From assembly GCA_023052935.1 (NCBI GenBank), contig CM041292.1, forward strand, positions 141,945,143-142,009,142: a stretch of 64,000 nucleotides of DNA, in the 5' to 3' direction. The DNA is from Piezodorus guildinii (lineage: Eukaryota; Arthropoda; Insecta; Hemiptera; Pentatomidae). Positions 48,906 to 59,539 of this stretch are shown here, one piece after another. A program made the position numbers and the translations under genes. A model generated the notes under the pieces. It was not told the DNA's origin. It worked only from the letters and a program-made list of their open reading frames with translations, and did not search any database. Position 1 is the stretch's first letter. Each line of letters starts with the position of its first letter.

Positions 48906-49298
48906 AATGCAAAGGTGGTGGGTATTGTTAAGAACTCCATAACACCAATAGCAGAATTGTTTTCTGTTTAATATGAATGCTACTTTTTAGGCATTTATAA
49001 TATATAACTAACAATTTCAATGCATGAAAATAAAATAAAACTGGATTTATTTCTTAAAAGAAAACTTAGGTAGGATAACTGAAAATTAGTGTGAAGGCAA
49101 AAAGTAATACCATGCAAGAAAAAATTGTATTACCAAATGTTAAATTTGGTGGTAGTAATATCTTGGTTCAGAATTGCATAAACGACGATGGAGGAGATTA
49201 ATGATTGTTATCTATACTTAATTAAAGTTTGAGAATGTATGATGGCATTGTGAAGGGTGTGTTTTGCAAACTTACGAGGTCTTATTTCCAATGTAACT

Positions 49299-49684
49299 GG
49301 GTTGTCCAAAAAAGGATGCAGGATTATGGTTTTAAAAGAAAAAAAATGTCACTTATATTTCTTTTTATTAAAGAAAATAGTCTTCATTACATTGGTGCCA
49401 ACATGTTAATAGCTTTTTTCCTACCCTGTAAATATAATATGGAAACCTAAAAGTTTATAAATTCAAGAAACCCATTTGCTTTTCATCAAGTCTCTTTGAT
49501 CAATGAATTGTGGTGCAGCTTCTCCATTGTCGAGCCACTACCCAGAACACCTACTGTTATCGTAGATGATCCATTTTTCTACACAAGTTGCAATTCTGGA
49601 CAGTAATGGATCGTTGTTGTTATGCAAAAGAACGGGTATAAAAAGAAAAACCTAAAATCATGCATTATTTTTCGTACAACCTAA
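49299..49684. mobile_element. Short mariner-type element or MITE
   Basis: The left end GGGTTGTCCAAAAAAGGATG and right end (complement AGGTTGTACGAAAAATAATG) are imperfect inverted repeats about 390 bp apart, of the TTGGGTTGTCC type used by mariner elements. No transposase frame survives. Confidence 0.6.
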
Positions 49685-49959
49685 TGATCGTATTATTCTT
49701 ATGCAATAATTGATTCTAGCTATTTTAACGTCCTAGTACATATTAATGTGTTAAAAGTTTAAAACCATGTAACACTTGGCGTTAGTTTATAAATAACTAT
49801 AAAAAACTCGATAGTTTCTATGATTTTTGTACCAATAAAAAGTGTATTGTTCCAAAATATTGCACAGGATTTAGCACCATTCTCCGCAATTATAACGCAC
49901 AATAATTTACTTGAAAACAAGGACACGAGATAACAAGACGTGGCCATTCGCGCGGTGGG

Positions 49960-50060
49960 TGATACGGTGCGGCGCAAGCGCGTTTGGCAACTGCGGCCAA
50001 TATTAACCGCAGCGGTCGGCATTTCTGGCAGCAGTTCGACCGCAGCGGCCTCCAAGTTTT
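49960..50060 (+). promoter_or_regulatory. GC-rich promoter region of HMR-E
   Basis: A GC-rich island containing TTTGGCAACTGCGGCC and CCGCAGCGGTCGGCATTTCT at 50010-50030. The latter differs from the HMR-C initiator block at one base in this span. No convincing TATA box. Confidence 0.5.
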
Positions 50061-50084
50061 GAAGAAGGAACGTCATTGAGCACC

Positions 50085-50792
50085 ATGGGCTTCCACAAGG
50101 TGTTGATGAAAATACTCAAGAAGAACAATAGAGACGCGGCTGGTACGTTTCACAGAAGATTTGGATTTGGTCACATGATGCCTAAACCTCATAGGATGGG
50201 TCTTCATATGTCGCGAAAACCAGGACACAAGCCCCACAAAATGGGTCATCATGAAATGAATTCAACTATGTTCCACAGAAGGCACCATAAGATACATGGA
50301 AAGAAACATCAGATTAAACATCATAGGTGTCCTTGTTCTTCGTTGTCCTCGAACTCAAGCGAAGGAGAATCCCCTGCAGACACTATTGAGGAAGAGCAGA
50401 CTGGATGTGAACAGCATGGTAAAGGCAACACTAACTGTATTTCAGAGCACTCTCACAAGAAACCTTCCTCTGAAATGCCTCAAATAATGCACAAAGAACA
50501 GAGTAAGCCAGATCATAAAACGGACTATGTATCTTACATGATGCCTACACCTTGTGGGATGTTGCAAATGATGCATAAGAAACATAAAGTAGGTCCTCTC
50601 AAAAAGCACTCCCATATGCTTCACAAGATGCATGAAATGAGGCACCATATGGCGCATAAGTTAGGAAAACGAATTCATCATAAGGTGCATAAGCCAAAAG
50701 AAACAAGGCTTAGTGATGATATGGACTATCATAAAATCAATCACATCAAAAACAGAGCAGTTCACATCTCTAGAAGTCGATCCGTAGATTAG
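50085..50792 (+). CDS. HMR-E: His/Met-rich family protein, intact
   Basis: The ATG at 50085 sits in CACCATGGG, a strong start context. The frame runs 236 codons to a TAG followed by a second TAG. Order of parts: basic N-terminus MGFHKVLMKILKKNN; HMMPKPHRMGLHM; GHKPHKMGHHEMN; FHRRHHKIHGKKHQIKHH; a serine-rich, acidic block (SSLSSNSSEGES, then TIEEEQ); and a second basic half MLQMMHKKHKVGP, LHKMHEMRHHMAHKLGKRIH, ending SRSRSVD. HMR-F shows the same order. No signal peptide, membrane helix or known domain. The protein should be strongly basic, and histidine pairs plus methionine suggest metal binding (inference). A likely 3' UTR intron follows. Confidence 0.8.
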   Translation: MGFHKVLMKILKKNNRDAAGTFHRRFGFGHMMPKPHRMGLHMSRKPGHKPHKMGHHEMNSTMFHRRHHKIHGKKHQIKHHRCPCSSLSSNSSEGESPADTIEEEQTGCEQHGKGNTNCISEHSHKKPSSEMPQIMHKEQSKPDHKTDYVSYMMPTPCGMLQMMHKKHKVGPLKKHSHMLHKMHEMRHHMAHKLGKRIHHKVHKPKETRLSDDMDYHKINHIKNRAVHISRSRSVD

Positions 50793-51090
50793 TAGTGACA
50801 AAATCAAAATCTCTCATCACGGAAACTGTACGTATGTGTCATTAATTGTTTTTGTTAATATTCGTCTACAACAAATTTGTATTTCACAATATTTATTTTA
50901 ACAGTTTTCGTTTATTTTCCAGATAATGGGTGCAAGAGGAAACGAACTCCATGATGGAGACCTGACGTGACCAGCCTCCGGTAGCAGTTGCAGCACTGTC
51001 ATTGGCACCAAACCAGCAACAAAACATCCTTTGGTTCCCATTATAAAAAGAAGAGGAAGAATTAAATGGAAAATATAATAAAATGTTTAT
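50793..51090 (+). other. 3' UTR of HMR-E with probable intron and poly(A) signal
   Basis: A possible donor (ACT|GTACGTATG) near 50829 and acceptor TTTTCCAG ending about 50922 would remove a short 3' UTR intron. AATAAA lies at 51077-51082. HMR-F has a comparable arrangement. Confidence 0.5.
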
Positions 51091-51099
51091 TAAAATAAT

Positions 51100-52480
51100 T
51101 TGATATTTGTATTTTTTTTTTATTGTTTATTTATTATCACTATTGTAAAAAAATGTGTTATATTACTGAGAATAAATCTTATTTTGTAAAATAATCAGTT
51201 TATTCATTACATTCCTCAAGCTTCCTTTATGTATAATAAGGTGTTAATGTTAAATGTTTATTTCTGGAATGTATAAACAAACATTTATGAGTTATTAATT
51301 ACTATTATAAATTTTTAACTATTTATTGAAAATAAATATAAAATGGTTTTAAGAAATATACAAAGCCAAATAATAATTAACAAAATGGTTGCATAACATA
51401 ATTATTAAAACTATATAAGACAATTTGTATTAATTAATAAAGTTTCTCTATAATAAATCAATGAAACCTTATAGCCTTTCAATTCAAATTGAACTTTTTC
51501 GAAATCAAATTCAACTTCTTCTGTTTTAAATTCAACCTCTTCCATTCGAAATTTAACCTTTTAATTTTGGTAATTTAATAAAAACAATTTTTTTTAAACA
51601 TAACAGTTTGTTTTACTGTAATTTAATTGCTAATTCAGTGGGGTTTTTCGACTCTTGAAGACCCTTTTCATGAAATAAATAAAGAATTTAAATATTATGC
51701 AGTCAATAATCAATTCGTATAAATTTTTTTTACATAGTCTATGATCAGGTGACGAAGAAGTCTTTTAATTCAATTTATTTCTATTTTAAATCACGCTCTC
51801 AAAAATCATTTCCTCGATTTTCGGATATGGTCGATCTAAATATCGAAGTTAGTAATTACTTATTTGTGAAGTTAGCTTTTTCACTAATAAAGCAATAAGT
51901 GAGCCCATGATTTTAAAATCGATAGTGAATACATTAAATGAACCTTGCACAGTCCAATAATGGACCACGGTATTGAACAAGTCCGAAAAAAAAAACAAAA
52001 AAAAAACTTGAATTAACAAACAATGAGCAATGAGTTTTAAAATACATATAAATTTCATGAAAATGGCCAACAATAACCTAATAATGGACCGTAATGTGGA
52101 GGAGTTAAATAAGATGACATTAAAATAATGTATTGAAGAAAGAGATGGTTCGGGTGGTGGTGAAAAATAAAAATTAAAAATAGTGAAGGAAGTATTTAAT
52201 ATCTAACGTTTCGACCCACGTCATGGGTCTTCGGGTCTTCTTTCCATTCTCCTTCATCAGCTGAATGAATTTCTTTCCTGCACGGTAAACCATTGATTAT
52301 TCAATAAAATAATGTAACTAAATAAAAATTAATCCGATAATAATTTTATTAAATGATCCAAATAAAGTAATATTGTTTAAGAAACATAACTGAAAATATA
52401 TATGTCGAGGTGGAGGTATATTCTTCAATGACAGGTCTTTAGAAGGCCTCGACAATGCCTGTCCAATAGGAGTGAAAAAT
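51100..52480. other. Intergenic DNA
   Basis: AT-rich. About 51480-51560 holds a loose repeat of TTCAA(A/C)TT-type phrases. About 52200-52290 has AACGTTTCGACCCACGTCAT, reminiscent of retroelement ends but not assigned. Confidence 0.4.
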
Positions 52481-52487
52481 GGAGTAG

Positions 52488-52665
52488 AATTCGCCCTGCG
52501 TGGTAGTAGCACGACAGTAGCGAGAGTTAGGAGACAATTCGCCCTGCGTGGTAGTAGCACGACAGTAGCGAGGATCAGGAAGGAATTCGCCCTGTGTATT
52601 AGTAGCACGACAGTAGCGAGGATCAGGAGTGTATCACCCTGCGTAGTAGTAGCACGACAGTAGCG
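52488..52665. repeat. Minisatellite, four units of about 45-55 bp
   Basis: Each unit carries CGCCCTGCGTGGTAGTAGCA and ACGACAGTAGCG, followed by a variable AGGATCAGGA-like spacer. The unit is far more GC-rich than its surroundings. The frames across it on both strands are repeat artefacts. Confidence 0.85.
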
Positions 52666-53339
52666 TTAAGGAGCTCTCAAAGGTGCAAATACCAAACAGC
52701 CCATTCTATGAGAGATGTATAAAGGATCAGAAAGGATAATCAATTAACAATTATAGTTAAGGTTTTTCATTTATTACCTAAACGCTTAAATTAATAATGA
52801 TAAACGAATAGAAGTCCAATTGATTTAACTCCGAGAAAAAAATGTTTGATAAATTCTTTGTAATTACTCACAGATTAATTTAACTTGTAACATAAATCAA
52901 CATTAATAAAAGTTCAATAGAATGTGTCTAGCAATTAAAAAAAAAATTAAAAACATTACCATGACTATACAAATTAAAATAACGAATACATGTTTATTGA
53001 TATTTTCAAAACCACTATTCTGAACCAAAATAACGTAGCCTTTTTCTTGACACCAGTTTTCGAATTGTATTGAATTCAAACCCAACACAAAATATGACAG
53101 CTTAATTCATATTTTTATTGATATTCTTCGCTATATAGGAAATAAAATTATCATTTAAATAAATTTGTGAAATATTCATAAAAATGTAAAATTTTGAGTC
53201 ATCAGAGAAACAAGTGTACTCCACAGTGTATGAGCAGAAGAATAATTTTTGAATCATGATTACAAGGTGAAAATATATAGGTTTGCCTCAATATATATAT
53301 TAGGAGCAGATACATTCATTTTTACTTTCACTTACCTAT

Positions 53340-53905
53340 ATATGAAATATATAGTAAGGGAAAGTATTGCGATCGTGAAAATTTTCGACTTCCAGTTTTC
53401 GACGGAAATACACGTTTTAGGGTCTCCTGAGTCCAAATAACCAAGTCCCAAAAAAAGGTCTGTGTGTGTGTCAAGTCTAGCGCAAAAACGCTAAGTCGTA
53501 AGAAACTGAAATATCATATTTAAGAGAATTGTACGCCCGATATGTTACAGAAACTTTTTCATCAAAATCAGCTGACCGGAAGATCTACTTTATACTTTGC
53601 ATTTTGGACCTTTTTAGGATTTTCTCAAAAACGGCTCTAACGATTTTATTAAACTCTATATATCGATGTAATATTTAATAGGCTTTAATATGATGTAAGT
53701 TTCATTCTGATTGAAATAGTTTGACAGAGCTTAAATGCCGATATTTAATTATCTTCCTCCAATGTACCTTTAATTTTGTAGATTTTAAAAAAATTGGAAC
53801 ATCATCTTATTAGGATTGATAAATAATGGGTAAATATGCAAGTTGAGCTAATTTGATTAACAACTAAAGGGGAAAAGTGCAAACATATTTTTTAATACAA
53901 TATTT
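53340..53905 (+). repeat. Interspersed repeat R1, uninterrupted copy
   Basis: The most complete copy of R1, from GTATTGCGATCGTGAAAATT to ACTAAAGGGGAAAAGTGC. It shows the empty site corresponding to the insert in the 16575-17470 copy. Confidence 0.8.
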
Positions 53906-54069
53906 GTGTTTTAACACAAGAATAGTAATTTAGATGTATAATATAGAGTTAGGTAGCTAAAGATTTAAAAAAAAAAAATACTATCTATTGCATGGAGTTT
54001 TAAAGGTTAATGGAGAGTCATGAAAACCCGATAAAAATCACTGATTGTTGTAGATAAAAATATAATAGA

Positions 54070-54610
54070 CTAGCTGTTCCCTGCGACTTCGTCTCCTCAA
54101 TTTCTGTTATTCTGATCGCGATTAAGAAGTTTTCAAAGGAATATATTTTAAAGTACTGCTGCGTAAATGATATTTTTAATTTTATTTTCTTGTAGCAGAA
54201 GAACATACAGATTTAATCCCCAACCCGATCTTGACAATGCGACATATAGTTGGACGTGTGAAAAGCAGTCTTGACGTAAATCGATTCCTACGCGTTTAAA
54301 TGTTTGCCCCTGTGATTTATTAATTGTTACGGCAAAAGATAACTTAACGGGAAGTTAAATTATTTTAAAATTAAAAGGTAAATCATTTGGAATCATTGGG
54401 TTGCGAGGTTAACCTCCCCCGTTTTTTCCACATTTTCCTCTGATTATTCACTCCTATTGGTCGCAGCGTCATGCTATATAGCCTAAAGCCTTCCTCGATA
54501 AAATGGACTAATCAACATAAAAATACTTTTTCAATTAGAACCAGTAGTTTTTGAAATTATCGCGTTCAAACAAACATACAAACTCTTCAACTTTATAATA
54601 TTAGCATAGA
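54070..54610 (-). mobile_element. Helitron fragment, copy 1 (helicase C-terminus)
   Basis: On the minus strand it starts TCTATGCTAATATTATAAAG and ends GGGAACAGCTAG, the typical Helitron 5'-TC and CTAG-3' ends. Inside, codons read VTINKSQGQTFKRVGIDLRQ and HVQLYVALSRSG, the final motifs of a Pif1-type Helitron helicase. The outer base after CTAG is T, as expected for insertion between A and T. Confidence 0.8.
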
Positions 54611-54687
54611 CTAGCTGTTTCTCGCGACTTCGTCTGCGTCAATTTCTGTTATTATGATCGCGATTAAGAAGTTTTAAAAATAGTATA

Positions 54688-56005
54688 TTGGGTTGTCCGG
54701 AAAGTTCGTAGAGAAACTTGGAAAAAAAATTAAAATTGAGGAACAGCTTAAAATTTATTTATTTAATCTAAAAAATAGTTCCACCGGCTTAGAAGGTTTT
54801 TTCCCAAAATCACTGTCCTTACTCCTGAAGACCAATAAAAGGACCGTTTTGATGCCATCTTCTGAATAGTAGGCTTTTCCTTGTAGACAAATTTAGAGGG
54901 AACGGAAAAGATGGGAATCCGAAAGAGCAATGTCAGGAGAGTACGGCGGGTGAGGTAAAATCTCCCACCTGAAGCTTAATAACTTTTACCGAGTCCTTAA
55001 AAACACATGGAGCCTAGACAACAGGTGGAATAGCACTCCTTCCCGATTTGCCAACTCCGGCCGTTTCTCTTCAATTGTTGCCTTCGATCGATCTAACTGT
55101 GCGCAGTAAAATTCCGTGTTTATATTTTGGTTTTGTGGAAGGGGCTCTAAATGTATACGAAACTTAATAACTTTATCCGAGTTTTTAACTTTATCCGAAG
55201 ACACATGAGGTCTAACATTGTCTTGGTGGAATAGCACTCCTTTCTGATTTGCCAACTCTGGCTCAAAATGTATGGGTTCCTTCCAATCCCACCAAATACT
55301 AACCATCACCTTCTTTAGGATGCAAGGGAACCCCCAAGATTTTATTCGGCTGGTGATGATTTAGAGAATCCATTTTTCGTCACCAGTAGTAACTCGTTTA
55401 AAAAATGGATCCTCCACATTTTTTTTTTCATCAGCAAATCACAACATGAAATCCTTTCAATAAGGTTTCTTTCACTGAGCTCGTGGGGAACCCAAACGTC
55501 GTAACGACAAACGTGTACGGCCTTCTTTAGATGATCAAAAACGGTCGATATGCAGGCTCTTAACTCCGCAGCTACCTCACGGACAGTAATTCATAGATTG
55601 TGTGTGATGACTGTTATAATATCCTTGATGTCAAGAGTTGAACTCGGCCAGCCCGGGGTAGGTCTTCCAAATTGAAATCTCCTGACCTAAACCGCGAAAA
55701 CCACTTCAGAAACGTGCTATGCTTGAATTGCTGCCATACACGGCATGAATCTTTCTTGCAGTTTAGGATGCGTTTTTTTAAAAAGAGCATAATATGCCAA
55801 AAATGAACTGAATTGTCACTCATTTTGATTTGCAATAAACTACACAACTGAGCCTTAACAAAGACGAATTCAGTGTGTAAACATAATTAATTCCATGAGA
55901 ATTAAAGGCATATAAATAAACATTAGTTTTGTGATTTATTTTTAGTAGAAATAATAAAAGGTTAATATTATTTTAAAAATCTCTACGAACTTTTCGGACA
56001 GCCAA
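54688..56005 (-). mobile_element. Full-length mariner element inserted in a Helitron
   Basis: TIRs TTGGGTTGTCCGGAAAGTTC (left) and TTGGCTGTCCGAAAAGTTCG (right, complement), with TA on both sides. The length of about 1.3 kb is normal for mariner. Removing it restores the Helitron order seen in copy 1. Confidence 0.9.
54800..55823 (-). pseudogene. Mariner transposase, frameshifted
   Basis: The N-terminus MSDNSVHFWHIMLFLKK and KWFSRFRSGDFNLEDLPRAG is the usual helix-turn-helix start. The middle is broken by stops. The C-terminal frame 54986-55309 contains WWDWKEPIHFE, VLFHQDNVRPHV and FYCAQLDRSKATIEEKRPEL. The PELAN-GVLFH block occurs twice, once displaced upstream, so the gene carries a local duplication. 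Inactive. Confidence 0.8.
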
Positions 56006-56379
56006 TATTTTAAAGTACATCTGCGTAAATGATATTTTTAGTTTTATTTTCATATGGCAGAAGAACAAACTGATATTCTCCGCAACCCGATCTTGATAAT
56101 GCGATATATATGTAGTTAGCCATGTGAAAAGCTGTCGACGTAAATCGATTCCTACGTGTTGAAATGTTTGCCCTTGTGATTTATTAATTGTTACAGCAAA
56201 AGATAACTCAACGAGAAATTAAATTATTTTAAAATTAAAAGGTAAATCATTTGGAATCATTGGGTTGCGAGGTTAACCTCCCCCGTTTTTTCCACATTTT
56301 CAATTTTTCAATTCGAACCAGTAGCTAACAAACAAACTCTTCAGCTTTATAATATTAGTATAGATTAATCAATAAAACA

Positions 56380-57050
56380 CATGTTTCTATTTATTTTTTT
56401 TTAACTTAATATTTTCATTTGCACCTGTATATGTTACAATCAGCAAATGAGTTATATATGATAAACATAGCATGAGTTGGCATGAGGACATGTTTCTATT
56501 GAAATTCAAAGTAGTTAATCTTTAACAATTTATTTGTATCTTTAAATTTATTTAAAAATTCTTAAATTGATTTTAACAACGAAGGCAAGTGAAAGTCGTG
56601 TGTTGCACGCATCAGATTTTCATCAATGTTAATCAAATATTTTTTTTTTTTGGGGGGAATATACAAAATTAAAGGTACTTAAGTTTCTACTTAATTGTGT
56701 GTTAATTTGACTGCACCCTCAACTAAATTCTTCCGTATATACACACAATTAACCAATTCTCACTTCACTTTAACAATTATATTTTAAACTCTAAACTTTT
56801 TTAAAATTCTTAAATTTATTTTAACAACGGGCGTAAGTGAAAGTCGTGTATTGCACGCACCAGATTTTTTAAATATTATTCTCATTTAAAGATAAGCCGG
56901 GTTATATGTATAACATTAGTAATCGATTTTCACTCTTACTTTATTTTTCAATTGAAATATATTACTATATCTTGTATTTTTTTTTATTTCCTAGGTTACT
57001 TTACATTTAAGGAAACTTTACATGCAATTAGAATAGAAAATAAAAAGATA
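56380..57050. other. Intergenic DNA with a short duplicated block
   Basis: About 56560-56625 and 56800-56870 share AATTCTTAAATT-ATTTTAACAACG and AAGTGAAAGTCGTGT, so a local duplication or two copies of one repeat are present. A related block lies at 19115-19180. Confidence 0.5.
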
Positions 57051-57059
57051 TTTATTCTG

Positions 57060-58085
57060 GAACAAGGTCCCTTAAGAACAATTCATATGTACAATTAATG
57101 ATATATATATAATGTGTCTGGCTACAAGACCAAAGGAATATAATTAATTCTCATTCACAATGATACATAAAGAAAAGAAAGGATATAATAAAACAAAAGA
57201 GTAAAATAAATAAATAATAATTTTTGGTGCGTTAAACAAAACTAAACATTGAAATTGATTCATAATTGATCCATAAAAAAATATGAACAATAAATAACAA
57301 ATTTTCTTTTTGATTTGAAATATCTTATTGAGCATCTGTTTGGGATGACAGTAGGTACTGGAATAGCTGGGACTTAAATAATGGTAGGGTAGAAACAAGG
57401 GGGATATGAGTAGGTAAGGAATTTCAGAGAGTAGTGGAGCAGACAATAAAGGAATGATCAAAAGTTGTTGTTCTATGGGTAAGAATATAAAGGTCAGAAT
57501 GGCGCGATCTTGTTTGGAGAGAGTGGACTGACGATTTAAAATGCAGAAGTCTGTAGATATATGGAGGTAGCTGGGAGTTGATTGTTTGGTAAAGATATGA
57601 TCCTAGGAAATATTGTCTTCGGATAGAAGGAATATTTCCACTTTAACTCATTGTATAAATGGGTCACATGAGACCTCTTCGGTGTACCAATGACAAATCT
57701 TAAAAATATGTTCATAATTCGCTTTAGCCTGTCCTCGAGCACAGCCGAGAGGCCACCATATACCATACAGCAATAGTCAAAGTGGGAGAAAATAAATGAG
57801 GATACAAGGAGCTTACGGGTAGACAGTGGAAGAAGATGACGGGAGCGATGGAAATATTTGAGGGTACTTATTGTTCTTCGGGAGATTTGGGCAATATGGG
57901 GTTTCCAGGAAAGGGTTTGGTCGATGGTGATACCTAGGTTTTTGACAGAGGAAGTGAAGGTGATTGGGTGATCATTTAGGGTTAGACTCGGAAAAGTAGT
58001 ATGGGATCTGAGGAGGGGATTGGAACCTATAACAATCGCCTGAGTTTTTGTAGCATTTAGACTTAGTTTATTCAAAGTTGCCCAG
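57060..58085 (-). pseudogene. Jockey-like LINE 3' end with reverse transcriptase C-terminus
   Basis: The frame 57536-58075 (180 codons) begins NKLSLNATKTQAIVIGSNPL and contains VKNLGITIDQTLSWKPHI and VSSFIFSHFDYCCMVYGGLS, the usual end of a Jockey-type polymerase after the YADD motif. A further frame (57144-57461) and a tail ending near 57060 follow. The 5' part is absent, so it is a typical 5'-truncated LINE insertion. The frame is long and clean, so the insertion is fairly recent. Confidence 0.85.
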
Positions 58086-58089
58086 GCAA

Positions 58090-59440
58090 CTTATATAAAA
58101 TATTAGGATTTTATGTATACTGAACCTCAATTTCTTCAAGGGGCTTAACATTGTTTTTTGCTTCCTCAAACACAACAATGCTCGCGAATATGGATTTGAA
58201 ATTGTATCAAGTCACAAGAGCAGCGATGTATCATTTATTTTTATTTACACCATTCACTGTAAGCTTGGTTGAAGTACTCGTTATGTAACGAAATATTTGT
58301 CGTTATCTATTGGCTCCTACGAAGAGTACCAAGTAAACATGTTTTTAAAATATAAAACTTTGTCTGATTTCTTTTATTTTATTTTCAAATCGATAAAATT
58401 TCTTAGATATTCCACACAGAAAATTTTGAGATTTCCAAGCAATAAAATGAAATATGTTGCCAATCAGACTTCTGTTCTTGTTTTTCATTGGCTAAAAAGT
58501 AGTTCTTCATTTTAAGTTCACATAAAAAACATAAAATCAAGGAGCAACATCTATTAGCTTCTGTTAATACATGTCTTTATTACGCTGAAATGCTTTAAAT
58601 CGTTAATTCCTGAAAATAGTCTGATAGTCATAATATTTATTCATAAAATACATGAGAGAAAAACATAGCGATCTGTTACACAACGTTTTATAATTTCTAA
58701 ACATATGTTTCAATTCACCCAAAAAATTTTTATTGTTCTTAAACGTACATCGACAAAATAGAACGGTATTTCGAAAAAAATAGAGGTGGCGATTATTTGT
58801 TTGTCTCCCGATTAAAAAGTGTCATATCAAAATCACTATACCATAATCATATTTCAAAAATTTTTTTTTGAATTACTCGGCAAAATAATTCTAATATAGT
58901 GAAAAAAAAAAAACCCAAATAAAGTAAAAGCTGTTGGTACATGTTTTATTACCTATTAATATTGCAGAAACCACTGTATTATTTCAGAGAAAATATTGTC
59001 TTTGACATAGAAATTATATCTATTTATATATTCATTCCTTTCATTAATTCATCACAGGATACTCATAAATTTAAAACTCGTATATTAAATGCTTTTACTC
59101 AGACCGAAACTTTTAACATCATCTCACTCCTAATCTACATTTGTAGATTCAAATTCAATTTGGAACGAAATATTAAGATCTTATTACAAAACTTAAAATA
59201 TTGGTAAGTGAAAGTAAAAACACACAAAAGGAATTGTATGCCATTTTATATCCTTAAACATTTATTTAATATTCGAGAAGAATCATAAGCCTCACTTGCA
59301 CTGTTTTTAGTATCATGTAAACCCAATTATGTTTACGCCAAAAAGAAAAATTACTGTTTCACAATATTTCATCACACATTAAATATTTCACCATTACTCG
59401 TAAATAAAACACTACACATGAAGTACTTGTCAACAAAGTC
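58090..59440. other. AT-rich intergenic DNA upstream of HMR-F
   Basis: Frames at 58297-58515 and 58941-59207 are AT-rich and unsupported. No repeat recognised. Confidence 0.4.
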
Positions 59441-59539
59441 AAGTGATATCACGTTGCGACCAAACGCAACGATCTTGAAGCAGTACTACCGTGGACAGCA
59501 ACGAGCGAAAATTCCTTATATACTAATTTACTGAGCAGC
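59440..59539 (+). promoter_or_regulatory. Upstream region of HMR-F
   Basis: GATATCACGTTGCG (about 59446) recalls the GATATTGCGTCAG box of HMR-B and HMR-C, and CGTTGCGACCAAACGCAACG is a short palindrome. A TATATAC lies at about 59517, but it is only about 23 bp before the ATG, too close for a standard TATA and start, so it may not be functional. Confidence 0.35.

Larger units (their letters stand above)
54611..56364 (-). mobile_element. Helitron fragment, copy 2, split by a mariner
   Basis: It starts TCTATACTAATATTATAAAG at 56364 and ends CTAG at 54611, directly touching the start of copy 1. The same helicase codons are present but with more substitutions, and a block of about 100 bp is missing near 56300. 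The mariner at 54688-56005 interrupts it. Confidence 0.8.

Noticed and set aside
50076..50084. Upstream start (TTG) for HMR-E
   Set aside because: TTG is not a normal eukaryotic start. The ATG at 50085 has a strong context and aligns with the HMR-F start.
52488..52665. CRISPR-like array
   Set aside because: Only four direct repeats with no true unique spacers, in an insect-type genome. It is a minisatellite.
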